Virus record (IMG/VR): IMGVR_UViG_3300043399_000352
Location: 1 to 45,100 of that record
Source: a virus
Strand: one strand, 5' to 3'
Length of the DNA: 45,100 bases
The position numbers and the translations under genes are program-made. Below the pieces are notes generated by a model that saw only the letters and a program-made list of their open reading frames with translations, had not been told where the DNA came from and did not search any database. Positions 39,818 to 45,100 of this stretch are shown here, in pieces; positions within the stretch are counted from its first letter, which is position 1, and each line of letters begins with the position of its first letter.

Positions 39818-41671
39818 TTATCCAAACTTGATGCCGATCAGCTTGTAGGTCCCGGCGGTGAACGTGCCGCCGACCGCGCTCACGGTGAAGCTGGTGATCT
39901 CGGATATGGCGCCACCAGAGGCGGAGCCTGCACCGCCCGACGCCCTGAAGAAGTGCCGCTCAGTTCCGCTGGTGATCGAGCTCGGCACGTCCAGGATGGC
40001 GGTGTTGCCGTTGGTGCCGAAGTGCGCCATCAGCACGGCGGGCGTGGCGAAGGGGGCGTTTTGCTTGCGGTTGTAAAACGAGATCTGGCCCGCATACGGG
40101 TTCGACTTGTTCGTGTCGTAGGTTGTGGTCAACCCGACCGAGAAGTACGTGCCGCCGCCGACGTTCCACAGCAGCTGGTTGCCGGAGCCCCAGCTGGTAT
40201 TGACGCCCTCATAGATCAGCTTGAAGCCATCGTAAGCCGTGCTCAGGCCGGAGAACGTGATCGAGGCGGCGGCCGGGAATGAACCCGTGGCGATCTCGGT
40301 GAACTCCAGGCCAGCGGCGCCCGCTGCCATCTTCGCTCGCGTGACCGCGCCGTCGGCCAGCTTGGGCGTGGTGACCGAGCCGTTTTCCGGCACACCCGAG
40401 GCATAGGCGCTGAGGATCTTGACCTCAATGTTGTTGGTGCCGCTGGGCGGCGCGCTGGTAAACACCAGCGAGGTGCCGGAGATGTTGTAGTCGACGTCGA
40501 CCACCTGGTGCACACCGCCGACGTACACGTCACAGCTGGCCTCGGTCGCCGGCGTTGCAGACAGCGTGAACGTCGTGGTGCTGCCGTTGCCGCTGAAGAG
40601 CTGCGGCGTGATGGTGACCGGCGACGGCGTGGCGGCATCGCTCCAGCCGCCGGCGCTGTAAACCCGCAGCTTGTCGTTGACGGTGTTGTAGTACAGGTCG
40701 CCGTACTGCAGCGCGGTGCTGTCGTTGCGCACCGACGGGTTGCTGCTTTTCGCACCTTGGTAGAGGTCAGCAAAGGTGCTCACGTCGACCAGGTTGTCCG
40801 CAACGATACCGATGTCGGCCGCTGCGCCGGCGACCGTGTTGATGTTGGCCGAGTTACCGGCGACGGCGGTCACGTTGCCCGAGATGCCGGCCACCGTACT
40901 GACGTTGCCGGAGATGCCGGCCACCGTGCTCACGCTCGCGGAGACGCCGGCGACCGTGTTGATGTTGGAGGCGTTGCCTGCGACCGAGGTCACGTTTGCC
41001 GCGATGCCTGCAACGGTGGTGACGTTGGCCGAGACGCCGGCGACCGTGTTGATGTTGGCCGCATTGCCAGCAACCGCGGTGACGTTGGCCGCGATGCCGG
41101 CGACGGTGTTGACGCTGGCGATGCTGCCACCCACCGCGCTCACGGCGGCGATGTGCACCGAGACGTTCTCGACGGCGTTGATGTCGCCCGCAACGATCTC
41201 AATGTCGTCGACGATCGGGCTGAGCGCCAAAATGCCGTCGGCCAGGTCTTGGCTCAGCTGGCCCGTCGCATCGTCGGTGACCGGCACCTTGACGGCGCGC
41301 GCCATCTCCTCGGCCAGCTGCTGGGTCTGCATAACCATCCGGTCGAGCTGGTTCTCCAGGGCCACCGGGTTGAAGTTGCCGCCGGCCGGGATGTCATACG
41401 ACTGGTCGTAATCGAGGTCGCCAGTGATGGTGAGCTTGTGCCCGCTGGGCAGCAGGTAGGAAACCGTGCCGCCAGGGCTGGTTTCCTGGTTCGCGTTGAG
41501 CGAGACCGTGTAATTGGTGCCAAGCACCAGCACGGTTTCAACGCCCGCAGCGTCGGCCTTGGTCACCTTGATGTCGCCATCGGCAAACACCTTGAAGGTG
41601 AATGGCCAGCTCGAGGTCGAGCCGTTGCCAGTGAACGGCCCGGCCTTACGGGCGGTGGATGGTGTCGTCAT
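39818..41671 (-). CDS. Tail fibre (617 aa)
   Basis: Residues ~10-120 match the T7 gp17-like N-terminal tail-attachment domain (FTGNGSTSSWPFTFKVF, ALENQLDRMVMQTQQL). Residues 181-290 are eleven 10-aa repeats (NVTxVAGNAA / NINTVAGVSA). Next come YGDLYYNTVNDKLRVYS, a second beta domain (FSGNGSTTTFTLS) and a C-terminal receptor-binding head ending AGTYKLIGIKFG. No endosialidase or lyase motif. ATG at 41671 with CAGGAG upstream. Confidence 0.9.
   Translation of the reverse strand: MTTPSTARKAGPFTGNGSTSSWPFTFKVFADGDIKVTKADAAGVETVLVLGTNYTVSLNANQETSPGGTVSYLLPSGHKLTITGDLDYDQSYDIPAGGNFNPVALENQLDRMVMQTQQLAEEMARAVKVPVTDDATGQLSQDLADGILALSPIVDDIEIVAGDINAVENVSVHIAAVSAVGGSIASVNTVAGIAANVTAVAGNAANINTVAGVSANVTTVAGIAANVTSVAGNASNINTVAGVSASVSTVAGISGNVSTVAGISGNVTAVAGNSANINTVAGAAADIGIVADNLVDVSTFADLYQGAKSSNPSVRNDSTALQYGDLYYNTVNDKLRVYSAGGWSDAATPSPVTITPQLFSGNGSTTTFTLSATPATEASCDVYVGGVHQVVDVDYNISGTSLVFTSAPPSGTNNIEVKILSAYASGVPENGSVTTPKLADGAVTRAKMAAGAAGLEFTEIATGSFPAAASITFSGLSTAYDGFKLIYEGVNTSWGSGNQLLWNVGGGTYFSVGLTTTYDTNKSNPYAGQISFYNRKQNAPFATPAVLMAHFGTNGNTAILDVPSSITSGTERHFFRASGGAGSASGGAISEITSFTVSAVGGTFTAGTYKLIGIKFG
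40802..41131 (-). repeat. Eleven 30-bp coding repeats in the fibre shaft
   Basis: Eleven in-register 10-aa units follow the pattern [NS][VI]xxVAGxxA (residues 181-290). Alternating NINTVAG and NVTxVAG units suggest a beta-helical or triple-stranded shaft whose length can change by repeat gain or loss. Confidence 0.85.
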
Positions 41672-41697
41672 GTACGGGGCTCCTGCAACTATCTACG

Positions 41698-41729
41698 ATG
41701 GTAGGTGCAGGCCCCGCGATCACGGACAC
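41698..41729 (-). promoter_or_regulatory. Late promoter motif before the tail fibre
   Basis: Minus strand: GTGTCCGT (41729-41722), 18 nt, TACCAT (41703-41698). The predicted start near 41691 leaves ~20 nt of leader including CAGGAG. It lies just after the giant gene's stop. Confidence 0.77.
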
Positions 41730-41730
41730 A

Positions 41731-44700
41731 TCAGCGCTGCTTGCTCTCCGGGCTGGCAGTGCCAGTCACCACACCGCGTGTCAGGTCGACCGGGCCGGTC
41801 GGCTCAATCTTGCCTTGAGCGACGCCGGCCGCGTATCCGACCGGGCGAGCCAGGGCGAAGATGGGCAGGCCGGTGATCAGCGTTGCAGCAGATGCTACGT
41901 CGCGCACCGCCTTCTGCGCGTTGCCGTCGTCGACGACCGCCTTGTAAACGCTGGCCGGCGAGCTCACCGCCGACTCGATCAGCGACACCGCGGGCGACAG
42001 CGAGAACTTGTCATCGGCCGGGTTGTCGTTGAACCGGTTGACCACGAGCTGCGCCGCCTGGCCGACGATCGGAACCATCGCGACCATGCCACGCACGGTG
42101 CCCAGGCCGAACACGGCGGCGAGCCAGTCGTCGAGATACCCGTCGCCCTCGTCGTCCTCGGGGCCGCCACGGAATGCCTGGGCGATTGCCTCAGCCACCC
42201 AGATCGGCACCAGCAGGCCGGCGAGCGCCACGTACAGCAGCTTGCCGGCGCCCTTCTTCAGACCCATGTCGTCGACGATCTGCTTGATCGCAGTCGCGTT
42301 GGTGTTGGCCATCATGTTGAAGTAGGACACGAACTGCGTGAACAGTCGGGCGTAGCCCGGGCCAGTCTCAAACCGGCTCACGTCTTCGGGCAGCGTCGAG
42401 CCCTGGGTCTGGCGCACGACGCCGTCGGCAAACCGCAGCGCGTCGCTTTCCTCCATGCCCTGCTCGATCGCCTGGTTGTACGCGGCGGTCCAGATGATCG
42501 GGCTCATCGTGTTGTCGACGGCCGCTTGCAGGAAGTAGGCGTGGCGCTGTGTCCAGGCCTGGCCGCGCTCGAGCAGCGTCGGGTCGACCAGGATCTCCTC
42601 GACGGCGTCGTTCATGGCCGACGTCTCGTTGAGCATGCGGTCCTTCATGTAGGCCGAGGACGCGGCCACCGACTCGCGCATTGCCTTGGGGTCCGCCGTA
42701 AACCGCGCCGCGGCGCTGAGCATCAGGCTGGGCTTGACCTTGACCGCTGCCAGGCTGAAGCCCGTGATCTGCTGCGCCGTGTTCGACAGGTTGGCAAACA
42801 TCAGCGCCATGCCCGCACGCGAGCGCGCCGCGCTCAGGAACCGGGACAGCTTGCGGTCGCCCACCACCGGGGTCTCGACAACCTGGCGGGCGCTGCGGTT
42901 GAGCCAGGGGGTCAGCATGCCCTCGTAGGCGCCCGGGTCGATGCGATCGAGCGCGTAGCTCACCCGCTTGTTGGTGAGCAGGCGGCGCACGTCGGTGACC
43001 GCGCCCTGCATGTGCGAGAACAGCAGCACCTTGTCCATGTGCTGGGCCAGCGCACGGATGTCCAGCAGCAGAGGCTTGTTGTACTCGACGCGGCTCTTGG
43101 TGAACCCGCTGGGCGCTGCCGGGAAGGCGTAGGCCATGCTCTCGTTCTCGCCCTCGGCGAGCTCGCGCAGCTTGGCGTCCTTGACCAGGCGGCTGTCCGT
43201 CTGCGCCGGCACGTAGCCGCCACGGTAGGTCCCGAACGGGGTGACCACCTCGTTGGCTGTGACCTCGGCAAAGTACCGGCCGAAGACCTTGCGGTGCGTC
43301 TCCTGGGCCAGGGGCTTCATCTGCTCGAGCAGGTCCCACACGCCCTGGGCAAAGTCGTAGTGCTCCTTGCGCAGCTTGCCTTCGCTGATCAGGCGCGCGA
43401 TGAAGGCATCCCAGCGGCTGGTGTCGAGCGTGCCGTCGGCGTTTTCAAAGGCCCACTGGCGGCCCAGCAGCAGCTTGCGCTTGTTGCTGTCGTTGCCGGT
43501 GTGCAGGATCGCGTGCATGAGCTCGGCCATGCCAGAGTCGCGGGCGTTGCCGAAGGTGTAGCCGAGCTCGGGCGCTTCAATCGCGCCTCGAGGCAGCATG
43601 GGCGCGATCGCCTGCAGCAGCGCGGTGAACTGCTTGCGGTAGGCCACGCGGTCGGTACGGTAGCGATCGGCGGCGTCCTTGACCGGCTGGAACACCAGGC
43701 GCAGGAACGGGCCGCCGAAACGGCCGTCCAGGCGCTCGGCCCACTGCTCGACCCGGCTCAGGATCGACTTGGCAAATTGCAGCTTGAGGCCGCGCTCCTC
43801 GCGGTCGGTGATGGCGCCCTTCTCGCCCGGCACCTGGTCGGGGATGCCGATGTCATCCATCCGGCCCATGAGCTCGTCGGCAGCGTCCTCGATGTCCAGC
43901 AGGTTGCCGGCCACCTCCATCTGGCGCGAGCGCTTGGCCAGCTCCCACATGGCGCGCAGCTCGTCGTTGAGCCCGCGCAGCTCCTCCACCGTGAGCTCGT
44001 CCAGCGGCATGGCATTGATCAGCGCAGCATCGACGCCAGGCTTGAGCGCGGCGTACATGGCCGGGTCGTTCTTGGCGACCGTCTCCATGTACTCGAGCGC
44101 AGACTTCTCCAGGCGAGGGGCCACGCCGTAGGCGGCCAGGATCGCACGCATTGCGTTGACGACGTCGGGGTCGCGCCCACCTTTGACGACCTTCTCGTCG
44201 TTGCCCTTGGTGACGCGCTTGAAAAACTCCAGGATCTTGATCGCCTCGGCCTGGGCGTCTTGCAGCGCCTTGACCGTCGCGTTGTTGAGCATCTGGTCGC
44301 GCTTGGCCTGCACGGCCGCCTGCGTCTCACCCTTGGCCGTGGCTTCCTGCCAGCGCTTGCCGGCGCGGGCCTCGGCGCTGCGGTGCTGCCACGCCGCATT
44401 GCGCAGGTCCTTGACCCGGCGGCGTGCGGCGATGTTGGCGGCAAACTCTTTGGCGGCCCGCAGGACCGCGTTGACCGTAATCGGCCGGCCGTTGCTGGCC
44501 GTGCGCCCGGTGTCCTCGCGCTCGTTGAGCATCTCGGCCTGGCTCTTGAGCTCGGTGGCCAGGCTGCGGGCGCGCGCCTCGTTGTGCACCGCCTGGTTGG
44601 CAGCGTCCGCGATCGCCTCGGGCGTGGCCAGGTCGCCGTGGCGCTCGAGCATGCGCTGGTCGGTCTTGCCCTCGACCACGGACTTGATGTCCTCGGCCGC

Positions 44701-45100
44701 GAGGATTGCGCGCACCAGGGCGTCGCCGTTGGCGAAGCCAAACATCTCGGCGACCATGTCCGGGTGCAGGCCCTCTTTGGCCGTCATGCCCTTGAGACGG
44801 GTCAGATCCGGCCGGCCCAGCATGGTCTCGGGGTAGATCTCGGCCAGGCCTTCGGTCGACAGCCGGAAGCCCTTCTGCGCCTTGATCTGGTCGCCGGTCT
44901 CCGGGTCGACGGTCTCGCCCTTCTTCAGCCAATTGATCGCACGGTAGATCGGCTCCGCCTCGACCTCGGCGCGGACTTCGTCCTCGATACCCTTGCGCAG
45001 CGTGGCGGCCTGCTTCTGAAGCGCTTTAATTGCCTTGTTACGGGCGTTAACCGTCCATTTGAGGTCGCGCAGGGACCTGGCCTGCAGCGTCTCGATCGCC
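41731..45100 (-). CDS. Giant ejection/polyvalent virion protein, C-terminal part (from the circular junction)
   Basis: In-frame continuation of the gene starting at 4746 (residues ~1583-2662); bases 44975-45100 repeat 2-127. No stop interrupts the frame. The first ~500 residues are helical. Residues near 2020-2230 carry the block (AELMHAILHTGND, VVTPFGTYRGGYVPAQTDS, YNKPLLLDIRALAQHMDKVL) seen in PLxRFG-type phage proteins. A hydrophobic segment (LLYVALAGLLVPIWVAEAIAQ) lies at about residue 2500. The position before the fibre equals T7 gp16. Membrane or DNA translocation during ejection is inferred. No lysozyme motif was seen. Confidence 0.9.
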   Translation of the reverse strand, partial: AIETLQARSLRDLKWTVNARNKAIKALQKQAATLRKGIEDEVRAEVEAEPIYRAINWLKKGETVDPETGDQIKAQKGFRLSTEGLAEIYPETMLGRPDLTRLKGMTAKEGLHPDMVAEMFGFANGDALVRAILAAEDIKSVVEGKTDQRMLERHGDLATPEAIADAANQAVHNEARARSLATELKSQAEMLNEREDTGRTASNGRPITVNAVLRAAKEFAANIAARRRVKDLRNAAWQHRSAEARAGKRWQEATAKGETQAAVQAKRDQMLNNATVKALQDAQAEAIKILEFFKRVTKGNDEKVVKGGRDPDVVNAMRAILAAYGVAPRLEKSALEYMETVAKNDPAMYAALKPGVDAALINAMPLDELTVEELRGLNDELRAMWELAKRSRQMEVAGNLLDIEDAADELMGRMDDIGIPDQVPGEKGAITDREERGLKLQFAKSILSRVEQWAERLDGRFGGPFLRLVFQPVKDAADRYRTDRVAYRKQFTALLQAIAPMLPRGAIEAPELGYTFGNARDSGMAELMHAILHTGNDSNKRKLLLGRQWAFENADGTLDTSRWDAFIARLISEGKLRKEHYDFAQGVWDLLEQMKPLAQETHRKVFGRYFAEVTANEVVTPFGTYRGGYVPAQTDSRLVKDAKLRELAEGENESMAYAFPAAPSGFTKSRVEYNKPLLLDIRALAQHMDKVLLFSHMQGAVTDVRRLLTNKRVSYALDRIDPGAYEGMLTPWLNRSARQVVETPVVGDRKLSRFLSAARSRAGMALMFANLSNTAQQITGFSLAAVKVKPSLMLSAAARFTADPKAMRESVAASSAYMKDRMLNETSAMNDAVEEILVDPTLLERGQAWTQRHAYFLQAAVDNTMSPIIWTAAYNQAIEQGMEESDALRFADGVVRQTQGSTLPEDVSRFETGPGYARLFTQFVSYFNMMANTNATAIKQIVDDMGLKKGAGKLLYVALAGLLVPIWVAEAIAQAFRGGPEDDEGDGYLDDWLAAVFGLGTVRGMVAMVPIVGQAAQLVVNRFNDNPADDKFSLSPAVSLIESAVSSPASVYKAVVDDGNAQKAVRDVASAATLITGLPIFALARPVGYAAGVAQGKIEPTGPVDLTRGVVTGTASPESKQR
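44975..45100. repeat. Right copy of the 126-bp end overlap
   Basis: Identical to bases 2-127. See the left copy. Confidence 0.9.

Noticed and set aside
39818-41671. Diversity-generating retroelement as in phage BPP-1
   Set aside because: No reverse transcriptase, template repeat or Mtd-like lectin ending was found near the fibre.

Overview
The window is a complete, circularly closing genome of a tailed phage with podovirus-type morphology genes. Bases 2-127 recur identically at 44975-45100, and one very large reading frame runs through the junction, so the unique length is about 44,973-44,974 bp. The sequence is GC-rich. The capsid genes resemble the Bordetella BPP-1 type (Bbp16-like cement protein, Bbp19-like protein, matching major capsid protein). 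The tail and ejection genes follow the T7 order gp11-gp12-gp13-gp14-gp15-gp16-gp17. A betaproteobacterial (Burkholderiales-like) host is the best guess; this is inference from relatives. No phage RNA polymerase, integrase, reverse transcriptase, tRNA or CRISPR array was recognised.

Layout. Everything from 25.7 kb leftwards, through position 1 and on round to 36.1 kb, is read on the minus strand. In order of transcription this holds: a YdaS/Cro-like regulator and two tiny genes; a C5-cytosine DNA methyltransferase that shares its DNA with a second same-strand reading frame; a RepA-like primase/helicase; an octamer-repeat region; a small HTH protein; terminase small and large subunits; portal; Bbp19-like protein; scaffold; major capsid and cement proteins; small virion proteins; an AT-richer 651-aa beta-rich protein; a 21-aa-repeat protein; tail tubular proteins A and B; gp13-, gp14- and gp15-like ejection proteins; a 2662-aa gp16-like giant protein crossing the window ends; tail fibre; fibre-assembly protein; holin, SAR endolysin and Rz/Rz1; GNAT; metallophosphoesterase; two small virion-type proteins.

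The plus-strand block 25.8-36.1 kb is the early/replication operon: a short CI-like repressor, small membrane and unknown genes, DUF2800 nuclease-like protein, an Acb2/Tad1-like candidate anti-CBASS sponge, a DUF2815 ssDNA-binding protein, family A DNA polymerase, VRR-NUC nuclease, SNF2-type helicase, zinc-ribbon and HTH proteins, and a DUF3653-like regulator. The two transcription units converge tail to tail at 36091-36094.

Regulation is unusually readable. Early control uses a family of palindromic operators (consensus TGTAGC-N4-GCTACA) whose right half completes a TANAAT-type -10 box. Late control uses six copies of GTGTCCGT placed exactly 18 nt upstream of a -10-like hexamer, in front of each structural or lysis sub-operon. 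Two leader regions look like RNA switches: an attenuator-like pair of exclusive hairpins before the methyltransferase, and a multi-branched RNA followed by an intrinsic terminator before the DNA polymerase gene.
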